A stretch of DNA of 64,000 bases from Streptomyces peucetius (lineage in GTDB: Bacteria; Actinomycetota; Actinomycetes; Streptomycetales; Streptomycetaceae): contig NZ_CP107567.1 in the NCBI RefSeq assembly GCF_025854275.1, positions 1,364,001 through 1,428,000 of the forward strand, in the 5' to 3' direction. Each line of letters opens with the position of its first letter. Within the stretch, counting starts at the first letter, position 1. A program made the translations under genes and the position numbers. Shown here in pieces: positions 1-9,339 of the stretch. The notes under the pieces are model-generated. The model saw only the letters and a program-made list of their open reading frames with translations. It searched no databases and was not told the DNA's origin.

Positions 1-312
1 CGGGACGACGTGCGTGTCGGCCTCGGGGTCGTCGCCGTGGACGATGCGGTTGTACTCCTCGTCGGAGAGCACGGCGCCGATCGCGTTCTTCGCGAACATC
101 AGGTGGACGCCGGGAGCCGCCTCGAGGAGGACCGTGTCGTCTGTGACCTCCTTGACGGTGCCGTAAAGGCCACCAATGGTTCGCACTCCGGTGCCGGGCT
201 GCATCTGGTCGCGCATGTTGGCGGCCGCCTGCTGCTTCTTCTTGGCGGAGCGGGTCATCAGGAACATGGCCCCGATGAGCACGATGAAGGGGAGGAGGGT
301 CAAGATATCCAC
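1..312 (-). CDS. yajC: YajC, SecDF-associated preprotein translocase subunit (3' end cut)
   Basis: Small membrane accessory of the SecDF complex that assists Sec-dependent export. The 104 visible residues open with one membrane helix (about residues 4-20, ILTLLPFIVLIGAMF), then the basic linker SAKKKQQ and a small globular part with TGVRTIGGLYG, the usual YajC plan. The GTG at 310-312 is chosen because AAGGA lies about 8 nt upstream. The gene runs off the window at base 1, where secD and secF are expected in actinobacteria. It follows ruvB on the same strand after 266 bp in which no other gene is seen. Confidence 0.9.
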   Translation of the reverse strand, partial: MDILTLLPFIVLIGAMFLMTRSAKKKQQAAANMRDQMQPGTGVRTIGGLYGTVKEVTDDTVLLEAAPGVHLMFAKNAIGAVLSDEEYNRIVHGDDPEADTHVVP

Positions 313-578
313 GGGGGAATTCCTTCGCATGACCGCGCTGAGCGAGCGGCCGATCTACGGGGGTGGGCACGCCGACCTGTAAGGGCGGCATCGGCGGAGT
401 CTAAGCGAGTCCGCACCGATGGAACAACGCTCAGCATGGCACCGTAGTTCCTCCGATGCCATTGTCCTCGTCGTGTCCCTCCGGCGAGGACATAGCAGGC
501 ACCCGTTGAGTCCTGGTTCAGGCCGGGACGTCCAGAGGTCCCGCCCGCAGCGCCACGCCGTTGATCGGTCCCCGGACG

Positions 579-1640
579 TCAGAACGCGGCCTGCTGCCCC
601 CCGCCGGAGGCCGGCGGGGGCACCAGACCGAGATGTGCCCAGGCCGCGGGGGTCGCGACCCGCCCTCGCGGGGTGCGGGCCAGCAGGCCCTCCCGTACGA
701 GGAACGGCTCGGCGACCTCCTCGACGGTCTCGCGCTCCTCGCCGACGGCCACAGCGAGCGTCGACAGGCCCACGGGACCGCCGCCGAACAGTTTGAGCAG
801 CGCCTGGAGCACGGCACGGTCGAGCCGGTCCAGGCCGCGGTCGTCGACCTCGTACACCTTCAGCGCCGCTGCGGCCACCTCACGGTCGACCCACCCGTCG
901 GCCTCCACCTGCGCGTAGTCGCGGACCCGGCGCAGCAGACGGTTGGCGATACGGGGGGTGCCGCGGGAGCGGCCGGCGATCTCGGCGGCGCCGTCGGTGT
1001 CGATCTCGACGTCGAGAAGCTGTGCGGATCGGTGGATGACGCGTTCCAGCTCGGACGGCTCGTAGAACTCCATGTGCGCGGTGAAGCCGAAGCGGTCGCG
1101 CAGCGGTGGCGGCAGCAGACCCGCCCGCGTCGTCGCGCCGACCAGGGTGAACGGAGGGAGCTCCAGCGGGATGGCGGTGGCGCCCGGGCCCTTGCCGACG
1201 ATGACGTCGACCCGGAAGTCCTCCATCGCCATGTACAGCATCTCCTCGGCGGGCCGGGACATCCGGTGGATCTCGTCGAGGAAGAGCACCTCGCCCTCCT
1301 GGAGGGAGGAGAGGATGGCCGCGAGATCACCGGCGTGCTGGATGGCGGGGCCGGAGGTGATACGGATCGGCGCGTTCATCTCGGACGCGATGATCATGGA
1401 CAGAGTGGTCTTGCCGAGGCCGGGCGCGCCGGACAGCAGGACGTGGTCGGCGGTGGCGCCGCGCTGACGGGCCGCCCTCAGCACGAGGTCGAGCTGCTGG
1501 CGGACCCTCTCCTGGCCGACGAACTCGTCGAGGCTCTTGGGGCGCAGGGCCGCCTCGACGGCGCTGTCCTCACCGTCGGCCAAGGGCGCGACCAGCCGCG
1601 CGTCCGCGGAGTGGGTGGTCGTCTCGTCGTCCCGGTTCAC
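579..1640 (-). CDS. ruvB: Holliday junction branch migration DNA helicase RuvB
   Basis: AAA+ motor that, loaded by RuvA, drives branch migration of Holliday junctions during recombinational repair. 353 residues, normal for the family. Walker A is GAPGLGKTT (71-79), Walker [10 protein letters not shown] (about 119-127), the sensor stretch is LVGATTRAG, and the C-terminal winged helix ends in the usual [10 protein letters not shown]. The first 30 residues are the variable acidic leader typical of Streptomyces RuvB. It is the last gene of ruvC-ruvA-ruvB, 99 bp after ruvA, so it may have its own ribosome entry but probably shares the transcript. Confidence 0.97.
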   Translation of the reverse strand: MNRDDETTTHSADARLVAPLADGEDSAVEAALRPKSLDEFVGQERVRQQLDLVLRAARQRGATADHVLLSGAPGLGKTTLSMIIASEMNAPIRITSGPAIQHAGDLAAILSSLQEGEVLFLDEIHRMSRPAEEMLYMAMEDFRVDVIVGKGPGATAIPLELPPFTLVGATTRAGLLPPPLRDRFGFTAHMEFYEPSELERVIHRSAQLLDVEIDTDGAAEIAGRSRGTPRIANRLLRRVRDYAQVEADGWVDREVAAAALKVYEVDDRGLDRLDRAVLQALLKLFGGGPVGLSTLAVAVGEERETVEEVAEPFLVREGLLARTPRGRVATPAAWAHLGLVPPPASGGGQQAAF

Positions 1641-1739
1641 GTGGTGTCTGCCTTTGTGGTGGTGGTCTGTGCGGTTGGTGGGGCGGGTGCGAGGGCGCCT
1701 GCGGCGGGGAGGGGAACGGCTCCGCGCAGCGCGCGGGGG

Positions 1740-2348
1740 TCATCGCGCGCGGCTCAGGGACTGGAGCGCCGCCCGCAGCAGCGGGCCCACCTGCGGCGCG
1801 TCCCCCATCGCCGCCGCCTGCGGAGCCACCGTCGCGACCGCCTCGTCCGCCTCCCGCGTCGCATAGCCGAGGCCGATCAGCGCCGCGTGCAGCTGGTCGC
1901 GCCACGACTGGCCGGCCGGGGAGCCGACGGGCGGGGCGGAGCCCACCGGCTCGCCGAGCCGGTCCTTCAGCTCGAGCAGCAGCTTCTGCGCACCCTTCTT
2001 GCCGATGCCGGGCACCGCGGTGAGGGCCTTCTCGTCCCCGCCGGCGACGGCGGTCCGAAGCGCGTCGGGGCTGTGCACGGCGAGCATGGCCTGCGCGAGC
2101 CGCGGTCCGACACCGCTCGCGGTCTGGAGCAGCTCGAACACCTGACGCTCGTCGTCGTCGGCGAAGCCGTACAGCGTGAGCGAGTCCTCACGGACGACGA
2201 GCGAGGTCGCGAGCTTCGCGCCCTGCCCGATACGCAGCGTGGCCAGCGTGCCCGGCGTGCACTGGACGGCCATGCCGATGCCGCCGACCTCGATCACGGC
2301 GGTGGTCGGTGCGAGCGCGGCGACAGGGCCGCTCACGAAGGCGATCAT
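1740..2348 (-). CDS. ruvA: Holliday junction branch migration protein RuvA
   Basis: Tetrameric junction-binding partner of RuvB. 202 residues starting [12 protein letters not shown] (N-terminal OB domain), with helix-hairpin-helix motifs around [13 protein letters not shown] and [20 protein letters not shown], and the flexible linker ([13 protein letters not shown]) leading to domain III that contacts RuvB. The ATG at 2346-2348 overlaps the ruvC stop as ATGA, so translation is coupled. A longer open frame upstream is only the shadow of ruvC in another frame. Confidence 0.97.
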   Translation of the reverse strand: MIAFVSGPVAALAPTTAVIEVGGIGMAVQCTPGTLATLRIGQGAKLATSLVVREDSLTLYGFADDDERQVFELLQTASGVGPRLAQAMLAVHSPDALRTAVAGGDEKALTAVPGIGKKGAQKLLLELKDRLGEPVGSAPPVGSPAGQSWRDQLHAALIGLGYATREADEAVATVAPQAAAMGDAPQVGPLLRAALQSLSRAR

Positions 2349-2887
2349 GCGGTACGGCCTTTCGATGCGTACGCCGTGCGGTGCGCGGCGACGGCTTGCT
2401 GGAGGCGGTTCTGGGCCGGTGCGCGCCAGATGTGGCAGATGGCGAGGGCGAGGGCGTCCGCGGCGTCGGCCGGCTTCGGCGGGGCGTCGAGCCGCAGCAG
2501 CCGCGTCACCATCGCGCTGATCTGCGCCTTGTCGGCGCGCCCGCTGCCGGTGACGGCGGCCTTCACCTCGCTGGGGGTGTGCAGGGCCACGGGGATGCCG
2601 CGCCGGGCCGCACAGAGCGTGGCGACGGCGCTGGCCTGGGCGGTGCCCATCACCGTACGCACATTGTGCTGGCTGAAGACCCGCTCCACGGCGACGAATT
2701 CGGGCTGGTGTTCGTCGAGCCACTGCTCGATTCCCTGCTCGATCGCGACCAGCCGGCTGCCCAGCTCGGCGTCGGCGGGGGTCCGGACGACCCCGACGCC
2801 GATCATCGTCAGCGGACGGCCGGCGACGCCGTCGACGACGCCGACACCGCACCGGGTCAGCCCCGGGTCCACCCCCAGCACGCGCAC
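2345..2887 (-). CDS. ruvC: Crossover junction endodeoxyribonuclease RuvC
   Basis: RNase H-fold resolvase that cuts Holliday junctions symmetrically. 180 residues from a GTG start: [14 protein letters not shown] carries the first catalytic aspartate (D7); E68 lies in VAVERVF, and the paired C-terminal acidic residues in [11 protein letters not shown] complete the metal site. The GTG at 2885-2887 is preferred over an upstream start at 2941 because GGAGG sits 7 nt before it and the family begins at this residue. First gene of ruvCAB; a strong hairpin separates it from yebC upstream. Confidence 0.96.
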   Translation of the reverse strand: MRVLGVDPGLTRCGVGVVDGVAGRPLTMIGVGVVRTPADAELGSRLVAIEQGIEQWLDEHQPEFVAVERVFSQHNVRTVMGTAQASAVATLCAARRGIPVALHTPSEVKAAVTGSGRADKAQISAMVTRLLRLDAPPKPADAADALALAICHIWRAPAQNRLQQAVAAHRTAYASKGRTA

Positions 2888-2945
2888 GCCGTCGCCTCCT
2901 TCGCTCAACTGTTTGTGCAGGCTATCGGTAGGCACCGACAAAGCG

Positions 2946-2984
2946 CGGACGGGCCGACGGGAGCGTGTCCCGTCGGCCCGTCCG
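2946..2984 (-). terminator. Strong hairpin between yebC and ruvC
   Basis: Perfect 17-bp inverted repeat (2946-2962 with 2968-2984) around a 5-nt loop, just after the yebC stop. There is no T-tract, as is common in Streptomyces. It should end most yebC transcription and implies a separate promoter for ruvCAB in the roughly 60 bp that remain before ruvC. Confidence 0.8.
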
Positions 2985-3005
2985 TGTACGCGCCATGAGG
3001 GTGCG

Positions 3006-3758
3006 TCAGGCGTCGACCTTCTCCATGACCTCGTCGGACACGTCGAAGTTGGCGAAGACGTTCTGCACGTCGTCGCTGTCCTCGAGGGCGTCGATGAGCT
3101 TGAAGATCTTGCGCGCGCCCTCTTCGTCCAGTTCGACCTGCATGGTCGGGACGAAGTTGGCCTCGGCCGAGTCGTAGTCGATGCCGTTGTCCTGCAGGGC
3201 GGTGCGGACCGCGACCAGGTCGGTGGCCTCGCTGAGCACCTCGAACGACTCGCCGAGGTCGTTGACCTCCTCGGCGCCCGCGTCGAGCACCGCGCCCAGG
3301 ACGTCGTCCTCGGACAGCTCGCCCTTGGGGACGATCACGACGCCCTTGCGGTTGAAGAGGTACGACACCGAGCCCGGGTCGGCCATGGAGCCGCCGTTGC
3401 GGGTCATGGCGACACGCACGTCGGAGGCGGCGCGGTTGCGGTTGTCGGTCAGGCACTCGATGAGTACCGCGACACCGTTCGGACCGTAACCCTCGTACAT
3501 GATCGTCTCGTAGTCGACGCCGCCGGCCTCGAGGCCGCCGCCGCGCTTGATCGCCGAGTCGATGTTCTTGTTCGGGACCGAGCTCTTCTTGGCCTTCTGC
3601 ACGGCGTCGAAGAGAGTCGGGTTGCCGTCCAGGTCGGCGCCGCCGGTACGGGCGGCCACCTCGATGTTCTTGATCAGCTTCGCGAAGAGTTTGCCGCGCT
3701 TGGCGTCGATCACGGCCTTCTTGTGCTTCGTCGTAGCCCATTTAGAGTGGCCGGACAT
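3006..3758 (-). CDS. yebC: YebC/PmpR-family regulatory protein
   Basis: 250-residue YebC/TACO1-family protein. The signature N-terminus [21 protein letters not shown] and the central [15 protein letters not shown] are diagnostic, and an acidic C-terminal domain follows. Family members have been described as transcriptional regulators and, more recently, as factors easing ribosome stalling on proline stretches; which role applies here cannot be read from sequence. It lies between pdxT and ruvC, the same neighbourhood as in other actinobacteria. Confidence 0.93.
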   Translation of the reverse strand: MSGHSKWATTKHKKAVIDAKRGKLFAKLIKNIEVAARTGGADLDGNPTLFDAVQKAKKSSVPNKNIDSAIKRGGGLEAGGVDYETIMYEGYGPNGVAVLIECLTDNRNRAASDVRVAMTRNGGSMADPGSVSYLFNRKGVVIVPKGELSEDDVLGAVLDAGAEEVNDLGESFEVLSEATDLVAVRTALQDNGIDYDSAEANFVPTMQVELDEEGARKIFKLIDALEDSDDVQNVFANFDVSDEVMEKVDA

Positions 3759-3820
3759 CTGCCTGTCTCCTTCGCGTAACCCTTTACTGAACGAACCCGA
3801 GAGATCCTACCGGGATCGTG

Positions 3821-4420
3821 TCACCCGCCCGCGCGCACCATGTCCACGAACAGGCCGTGCACGCGGTGGTCGCCCGTCAGTTCGGGGTGGAAGGAGGTGG
3901 CCAGGGCGTTGCCCTGCCGGACGGCGACGATGTGGCCGTCGTGCTCGGCGAGCACCTCGACCTCCGCGCCGACGGACTCCACCCACGGTGCGCGGATGAA
4001 GACGCCCTCGACCGGGTCGCCGTCGACCCCCTTGACGTCGACGGCCGCCTCGAACGACTCGTTCTGCCGGCCGAAGGCGTTCCGGCGGACGATCATGTCG
4101 ATGCCGCCGAACGTCTCCTGCCCCGACCTGGGGTCGAGGATCTTGTCGGCGAGCATGATCAGGCCGGCGCAGGTGCCGTAGACGGGCATGCCCGCGCCCA
4201 GCCGCTCGCGCAGCGGCTCCATCAGTCCGAACAGGACGGCCAGTTTGGAGATGGTGGTGGACTCGCCGCCCGGGATCACCAGGGCGTCGACGTCGGCCAG
4301 CTCCTCGGGGCGCCGGACCGGCCTGGCCACGGCATCGGCCGCGGCCAGGGCGATCAGGTGCTCCCGTACGTCGCCCTGCAGCGCCAGAACCCCGATGACA
4401 GGGACGTCGGGAGTGGTCAT
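3821..4420 (-). CDS. pdxT: Pyridoxal 5'-phosphate synthase glutaminase subunit PdxT
   Basis: Class I glutaminase that feeds ammonia to PdxS in the DXP-independent vitamin B6 pathway. 199 residues; [13 protein letters not shown] at the N-terminus, nucleophile Cys84 in VYGTCAGLI, and the His-Glu pair in TSFHPELT near the C-terminus. Its ATG (4418-4420) shares one base with the pdxS stop (TAATG), so the two subunits are translationally coupled, fitting their 1:1 complex. Confidence 0.97.
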   Translation of the reverse strand: MTTPDVPVIGVLALQGDVREHLIALAAADAVARPVRRPEELADVDALVIPGGESTTISKLAVLFGLMEPLRERLGAGMPVYGTCAGLIMLADKILDPRSGQETFGGIDMIVRRNAFGRQNESFEAAVDVKGVDGDPVEGVFIRAPWVESVGAEVEVLAEHDGHIVAVRQGNALATSFHPELTGDHRVHGLFVDMVRAGG

Positions 4421-5328
4421 TACCAGCCCCGGTTGGCGTAGCGCTCGGCCTCGGGCAGGGTGTCGCAGTTGATGCCGACCATGGCCTCGCCCAGGTTGCG
4501 GGACGCGTCCGCGATGATCTTCGGGTCGTCGTAGAAGGTCGTGGCCTTCACGATGGCCGCGGCGCGCTTGGCCGGGTCGCCCGACTTGAAGATGCCGGAG
4601 CCCACGAAGACGCCCTCGGCACCGAGCTGGCGCATCAGCGCGGCGTCCGCGGGAGTGGCCACACCACCGGCGGAGAACAGCACGACCGGCAGCTTGCCGA
4701 GCTCGGAGACCTCCTTGACAAGCTCGTACGGGGCGCGGAGCTCCTTCGCGGCGGCGAACAGCTCGTTGTTGTCGAAGCCGCGCAGCTTGGCGATCTCGTT
4801 CTTGATCTGGCGCAGGTGGCGGACGGCCTCCACGACGTTGCCCGTGCCGGCCTCGCCCTTGGAGCGGATCATCGCCGCGCCCTCGGCGATACGGCGCAGC
4901 GCCTCGCCCAGGTTGGTGGCGCCGCACACGAACGGAGTGGTGAAAGCCCACTTGTCGGAGTGGTTGACCTCGTCGGCCGGGGTGAGGACCTCGGACTCGT
5001 CGATGTAGTCGACGCCGAGGGACTGCAGCACCTGGGCCTCGACGAAGTGGCCGATGCGCGACTTGGCCATCACCGGGATGGAGACCGCGTCGATGATCTC
5101 CTCGATCATGTTCGGGTCGGACATCCGGGCGACGCCGCCGTCCTTGCGGATGTCGGCGGGCACGCGCTCCAGCGCCATGACGGCCACAGCGCCCGCGTCT
5201 TCTGCGATCTTCGCCTGCTCGGCGTTGACCACGTCCATGATCACGCCGCCCTTGAGCTGCTCGGCCATACCGCGCTTCACGCGCGCGGTGCCGGTCTCGG
5301 GGGTCTGCGGGGTGGGGGTGACGGACAC
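4420..5328 (-). CDS. pdxS: Pyridoxal 5'-phosphate synthase lyase subunit PdxS
   Basis: Makes PLP from ribose 5-phosphate, glyceraldehyde 3-phosphate and ammonia supplied by PdxT. 302 residues; (beta/alpha)8 barrel with [20 protein letters not shown] and the active-site lysine in VMAKSRIGH (about K89). The GTG at 5326-5328 is chosen: a GAGG sits 6-7 nt upstream, and extending to the earlier start would translate the upstream repeat DNA into an unrelated leader. Three exact 10-bp repeats lie directly upstream (see separate entry). Confidence 0.96.
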   Translation of the reverse strand: MSVTPTPQTPETGTARVKRGMAEQLKGGVIMDVVNAEQAKIAEDAGAVAVMALERVPADIRKDGGVARMSDPNMIEEIIDAVSIPVMAKSRIGHFVEAQVLQSLGVDYIDESEVLTPADEVNHSDKWAFTTPFVCGATNLGEALRRIAEGAAMIRSKGEAGTGNVVEAVRHLRQIKNEIAKLRGFDNNELFAAAKELRAPYELVKEVSELGKLPVVLFSAGGVATPADAALMRQLGAEGVFVGSGIFKSGDPAKRAAAIVKATTFYDDPKIIADASRNLGEAMVGINCDTLPEAERYANRGW

Positions 5329-5350
5329 GGGTACCTCACTCGATGACGAC

Positions 5351-5380
5351 GTTGTGGTGCGTTGTGGTGCGTTGTGGTGC
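5351..5380. repeat. Three tandem 10-bp repeats ahead of pdxS
   Basis: The unit gttgtggtgc occurs three times without a mismatch, ending 22 bp upstream of the pdxS start codon. A 10-bp period places each copy on the same helix face. It could be a regulator binding site (PdxR/MocR-type regulators act at pdxST in other actinobacteria) or a slipped-strand repeat in the leader; no promoter hexamers are obvious beside it. Confidence 0.75.
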
Positions 5381-5491
5381 GTCACCGATGGAACATGCGC
5401 CGACCAGTCCACTGCAAGGGCCAATGAACGGCCGGTGGATCGTTTTCGCCGGTCAGGCGGCGATCATGTGGCATTCGACCCCCAGCACGGG

Positions 5492-6031
5492 TCAGGTGGG
5501 CCGGTCCGCCAGTGCCGCGGGCGGCTCGTCGTCCATCTCGAACGCCAGCGGGAACGGGGCGTAACCCGCGAGCCGGAACCAGCGGACCGTACGGTGCCGC
5601 CGCAGCGCGCGGGCCGCACGGACGGCGTCGTTGTGGAACCGGCGCGCCATGGGCACCCGGCGCACCGCCTGCGCGAGCTCCCCGGCGGCGTCCTCGCCGC
5701 CCGGCACCTCCCGTACCGCCTCGACCTGCTCGGCCGCCCCGAACACGGCCCGGAGCGCTGCGCTCAGCTCGCTCTCCGCGACCTCGCGGTGCTCCTCCTC
5801 CGCCTGGCGGGCCTCGTGCGCCGCCTCGTAGAGAACGATCGACGCGGCGGGATCGAGCACGCCGGAGGTCGCGAGCTCCTGCGCGACGGAAGCACGCCGC
5901 AGCAGCTGCGCGTCGAGCGCGGCGCGGGCCGCGTCGATCCGGGCGTGCAGCCGGTCGAGGCGGCCGGCGGTCCAGGAGAGGTACATGCCGATGGCGACGA
6001 GCGCGACGACGATCCAGATCAGGGTGCTCAC
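5492..6031 (-). CDS. LemA-like membrane-anchored protein
   Basis: 179 residues from the GTG at 6029-6031 (TTG at 6038-6040 is the alternative; neither has a good ribosome site). One N-terminal membrane helix (STLIWIVVALVAIGMYL), then a long helical, charged region RLDRLHARIDAARAALDAQLLRR that resembles the LemA pattern, and a C-terminal segment ARRFHNDAVRAARALRR matching the LemA-family RxYN-like stretch. Cellular role unknown. Monocistronic, separated from pdxS by 163 bp. Similarity to LemA is judged by eye. Confidence 0.7.
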   Translation of the reverse strand: MSTLIWIVVALVAIGMYLSWTAGRLDRLHARIDAARAALDAQLLRRASVAQELATSGVLDPAASIVLYEAAHEARQAEEEHREVAESELSAALRAVFGAAEQVEAVREVPGGEDAAGELAQAVRRVPMARRFHNDAVRAARALRRHRTVRWFRLAGYAPFPLAFEMDDEPPAALADRPT

Positions 6032-6144
6032 GGGCGGCAAGGCTACCGGTGAGCGCTACGCGCTCGTTCCCCACCGGGTCCGCTGCGCGGGACCTGTCCC
6101 CTCCCCTTCCCCGAAACCGGGGCAGGCCCCGGACCCGTTCCCGG

Positions 6145-6294
6145 GGGCTCCCCCCGGACCCCCGCGCCTCAAGCGCCGGCGGGGCTGGTTTCGCCTCCGC
6201 CCGGCGGGCTGGTGTGCCGCTGCGCGGCACATCCAGCCCGGCCGGCGTTCGAGGCCACAGCGCGAAGCGCGGTACCGGGGTCCGGGGGGAGCCC
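6145..6294. repeat. Long imperfect palindrome in a gene-free gap
   Basis: The 310 bp between the LemA-like gene and pimA contain no gene. They hold a large inverted repeat: outer arms of 18 bp match exactly (6145-6162 with 6277-6294), with further pairing inward around caagcgccggcggggctgg and ccagcccggccggcgttcg. Closely similar GC-rich palindromes are familiar in Streptomyces intergenic DNA. It may act as terminator or mRNA-end stabiliser for the PI-mannoside operon that ends at 6342. Confidence 0.75.
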
Positions 6295-6341
6295 GCCGCA
6301 GGCGCCACGCACTCGCACCCGCAACGCCCCCGGCGCCCCCG

Positions 6342-7505
6342 TCAGTCCCGTGCCGCCAGCCCGAACCGCGCCCGCAACCCCACGCGTTCGTCAGCCGCCA
6401 CCGACGCCGCGCCGTCCGTCACGGTCTCGTACACCGCCAGCACGTCCGCCCCGACCGTCGACCAGTCGAAGCGCCGCACATGCGCGCTGCCCCGCGCCCG
6501 CAGTTCCGCGCGCCGCGCCGGGTCACGGAGCAGCCGCACCGCCGCAGCCGACAGCGCCGCCGCGTCCTCGTTGGTGAACAGCTCGCCCGCCGCGCCCTGG
6601 TCGAGGACCTGCGCGAACGCGTCCAGGTCGGAGGCGAGCACCGGCGCTCCCGCCGACATCGCCTCGACGAGGATGATGCCGAAGCTCTCACCGCCGGTGT
6701 TGGGCGCCACGTACACGTCGACGCTGCGCAGCAGCCGCGCCTTGTCCTCGTCGCTGACCATCCCGAGGAACTCCACTCGGTCGCGCATGGCCGGCGGCAG
6801 CATCGCGACGGCCTCCTCCTCGTCGCCGCGCCCCGCGACCAGAAGCCGCGCGTCCGGGCACTGTTCGAGGATCGCCGGCAGCGCCTTCATCAGGACCGGC
6901 AGGCCCTTGCGGGGTTCGTCGATGCGGCCGATGAAGCCGATCGTGTTCCCCTGCCACTCCTTCTTGGGCTCTGCCTTCTCGAAGAAGCCGACGTCGACGC
7001 CGTTCGGGATGACGACGGCGTCGCCGCCGAGGTGCTCGACCAGGGTGCGCCGCGCGTACTCGCTCACCGCGATCCGGGCGCTGATCTTCTCCAGCGCCGG
7101 CTGCAGGATCGGATACGCGGCGATCATGGCCCGTGAGCGCGGGTTCGACGTGTGGAAGGTGGCCACGATCGGCCCCTGCGCCGCCCAGCACGACAGCAGT
7201 CCCAGCGAGGGCGACGCCGGCTCATGGATGTGGATCACGTCGAAGGTGCCGTCGTGCAGCCACCGCCGCACCCGGGCCGCCGACAGGAAGCCGAAGTTCA
7301 GCCGTGCCACGGAACCGTTGTACGGGACGGGCACGGCCCGCCCGGCGGAAACGACGTACGGCGGCAGCGGGGTCTCGTCGTCCGCCGGGGCGAGCACGGA
7401 GACGTCGTGGCCGAGCCGGATGAGGTGTTCGGCGAGGTCCCGGATGTGGAACTGCACACCACCGGGCACGTCCCACGAGTACGGGCAGACGATGCCGATC
7501 TTCAC
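6342..7505 (-). CDS. pimA: GDP-mannose-dependent phosphatidylinositol mannosyltransferase PimA
   Basis: GT-B fold, GT4-family enzyme that adds mannose to phosphatidylinositol at the inner face of the membrane. 387 residues: N-terminal acceptor domain KIGIVCPYSWDVPGGVQFH, then HIHEPASPSLG, nucleotide-sugar part GFIGRIDEPRKGLPVL, and the retaining-GT motif ENT-type stretch GGESFGIILVEAMSAG. GTG start at 7503-7505 with GGAG upstream; it overlaps the acyltransferase stop as GTGA. Last gene of pgsA-acyltransferase-pimA, the mycobacterial order. Confidence 0.93.
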   Translation of the reverse strand: MKIGIVCPYSWDVPGGVQFHIRDLAEHLIRLGHDVSVLAPADDETPLPPYVVSAGRAVPVPYNGSVARLNFGFLSAARVRRWLHDGTFDVIHIHEPASPSLGLLSCWAAQGPIVATFHTSNPRSRAMIAAYPILQPALEKISARIAVSEYARRTLVEHLGGDAVVIPNGVDVGFFEKAEPKKEWQGNTIGFIGRIDEPRKGLPVLMKALPAILEQCPDARLLVAGRGDEEEAVAMLPPAMRDRVEFLGMVSDEDKARLLRSVDVYVAPNTGGESFGIILVEAMSAGAPVLASDLDAFAQVLDQGAAGELFTNEDAAALSAAAVRLLRDPARRAELRARGSAHVRRFDWSTVGADVLAVYETVTDGAASVAADERVGLRARFGLAARD

Positions 7506-8398
7506 GTCCGGCGCTCCTCGAGGTCCGCGAGCCACAGCCGCTGCAACATGTGCCAGTCCTCCGGGTGTTCGGCGATCCCTGTGGCGAAGGCATCGGCCAG
7601 CGCCTGTGTCATGGAGGACGTCTTCTCGGCCCGCGTACCTGCCTCCGGCACCTCGACGGGCGGGTGGACGCGGGCGTTCATGGCGGGAGCGCGGTCGTAC
7701 CAGAGGGTCACGGGCAGCAGCAGCGCACCGGTCTGCTGGGCGAGCAGCGCCGGCCCGGCGGGCATGCGGGCCGTCTCGCCGAAGTACTTCACCTCGACGC
7801 CGGAGGCGGACAGGTCCCGGTCCGCGACCAGGCACACCAGGCCGCCCGAGCGCAGCCGCCGCGCCAGCGTCCCGAACGCCGCGCCGCCGGCGTGCGGCAG
7901 GACCTCCATGCCGAGGCTCTCGCGGTAGGCGACGAACCGGTCGTAGAGGCTCTCCGGCTTGAGGCGTTCGGCGACCGTCGTGAACGGCACGCCGACCGTC
8001 CTGGTGGCCCAGGCACCGGCGAGGTCCCAGTTCGCCAGGTGGGGAAGGGCCACGACCACCCCGCGTCCGGCGGCGAGGCCGTCGATCAGATGGTGGGAGT
8101 CCTGGACCCGTACGTTCCGCTCGATCTGCTCACGGCTCCAGTTCGGCAGCCGGAACGACTCCATCCAGTAGCGCATGTACGAACGCATCCCGGCCCTGGA
8201 CAGCTCCCGGAGCTGCTCGGCACCGGCGTCCGGCACCACCCGGGCGAGATTCGACTCGAGCCGCAGCACGCCCTTGCCGCGCCGCTTCCACGCCGTGTCC
8301 GCGATGGTGCGGCCCAGCCGGGCCGCCATCGGCTCCGGCATCTTCCTGACGGCGCCCCAGCCCAGTCCGTACAGCGCGTCCGTGAGCCTGTCCCGCAT
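7502..8398 (-). CDS. Phosphatidylinositol mannoside acyltransferase (PatA/LpxL family)
   Basis: Membrane-associated acyltransferase that should acylate mannosylated PI. 298 residues of the LpxL/HtrB superfamily: the catalytic H-x4-D motif is HLANWD in ALPHLANWDLAGAW, followed by the acceptor-site region ADRDLSASGVEVKYFG and PAGPALLAQQTGA. The ATG at 8396-8398 shares a base with the pgsA stop (TGATG) and has GGAGG 7 nt upstream, better than the GTG one codon earlier. Position between pgsA and pimA supports the PIM assignment. Confidence 0.9.
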   Translation of the reverse strand: MRDRLTDALYGLGWGAVRKMPEPMAARLGRTIADTAWKRRGKGVLRLESNLARVVPDAGAEQLRELSRAGMRSYMRYWMESFRLPNWSREQIERNVRVQDSHHLIDGLAAGRGVVVALPHLANWDLAGAWATRTVGVPFTTVAERLKPESLYDRFVAYRESLGMEVLPHAGGAAFGTLARRLRSGGLVCLVADRDLSASGVEVKYFGETARMPAGPALLAQQTGALLLPVTLWYDRAPAMNARVHPPVEVPEAGTRAEKTSSMTQALADAFATGIAEHPEDWHMLQRLWLADLEERRT

Positions 8399-9063
8399 CA
8401 CGAGGCCTCCGCCCCGTGGTCGCGCGCCGCGGCCGCGTCGGCCTCCGCCGACTCACGCCGCACGGTCACCACCCGCTGCCCCAGCGTCACGGCACTGCCC
8501 ACGGCGACGATCCACAGCGCGATCGGCAGCAGGATGTCGATCCCCGGCACACCGAACCCGTGCAGCCCCGCGAGCCCCGCGGCCACCAGCGAGATCACCA
8601 GGCGCTCGGCGCGTTCGACGAGCCCGTTGACCGCCACCGGCAGACCGATCGATTCGCCGCGCGCCTTCGTGTACGACACCACCTGCCCGCTGGCCAGGCA
8701 GAAGATGGCCACCGCGCACAGCACGTTGTCGTCGCCGCGGCCCGCGTACCAGAGCGCGAAGCCGCCGAAGATCGCTCCGTCGGCGACCCGGTCCAGAGTC
8801 GAGTCCAGGAACGCACCCCAGCGGCTCGAGATCCCCGCCTGGCGCGCCATGTTGCCGTCCACCAGGTCGGAGAAGACGAACAGCGTGATGACGATCGTGC
8901 CCCAGAAGAACTCCCCGCGGGGGAAGAAGACCAGCGCCCCCGCCATCACCCCGGCCGTCCCGATGAGGGTGACCGCGTCCGGGCTCACCCCGCGGCGGAG
9001 GAGAAACGCGGCGAACGGTGTGAGGACACGCGTGAAAAATGCACGCGCGTACTTGTTCAGCAT
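8398..9063 (-). CDS. pgsA: Phosphatidylinositol phosphate synthase (CDP-alcohol phosphatidyltransferase)
   Basis: Integral membrane enzyme condensing CDP-diacylglycerol with inositol 3-phosphate, the actinobacterial route to phosphatidylinositol. 221 residues with several membrane helices and the full CDP-alcohol signature D-x2-DG-x2-AR-x8-G-x3-D-x3-D: DLVDGNMARQ followed by GAFLDSTLD. The ATG at 9061-9063 begins MLNKYARAFFTRVL, as in relatives. First gene of the PI/PIM operon; diverges from the EF-G paralogue across 276 bp without another gene. Confidence 0.94.
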   Translation of the reverse strand: MLNKYARAFFTRVLTPFAAFLLRRGVSPDAVTLIGTAGVMAGALVFFPRGEFFWGTIVITLFVFSDLVDGNMARQAGISSRWGAFLDSTLDRVADGAIFGGFALWYAGRGDDNVLCAVAIFCLASGQVVSYTKARGESIGLPVAVNGLVERAERLVISLVAAGLAGLHGFGVPGIDILLPIALWIVAVGSAVTLGQRVVTVRRESAEADAAAARDHGAEAS

Positions 9064-9339
9064 GGCCTTCCCGAGGGTCCGGTGGGCCGTGTGGCCCCTA
9101 CGGCCACCGGCTGGCCCATCGTAGCCACGACCGCCGAGCCGCAGCGCCGCGCACCCGCCCCGGAGGCGGCGTCGGACGTATGGACGCACAGTGACGGGAG
9201 TGGAAAGCTCGAAGGACCACCGCGGGCATCGCCGGAGCTGCCCCGGACGCCCTTCGGGACGCCTTCACGGCTCCCCCGCCGCCCGCGGCTTCCTTCCTCG
9301 CCGTGCAATCGAGCCGTGAATCGATCGGGAGGCAAGATC

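Noticed and set aside
561..3779. 1072-codon plus-strand frame across ruvB, ruvA, ruvC and yebC
   Set aside because: It is the GC-rich opposite-strand shadow of recognised genes and its translation has no domain-like features.
8416..9339. Long N-terminal extension of the EF-G-like frame into the pgsA region
   Set aside because: The true start is the ATG at 9340 with a strong ribosome site; upstream codons are antisense to pgsA and resemble no protein.
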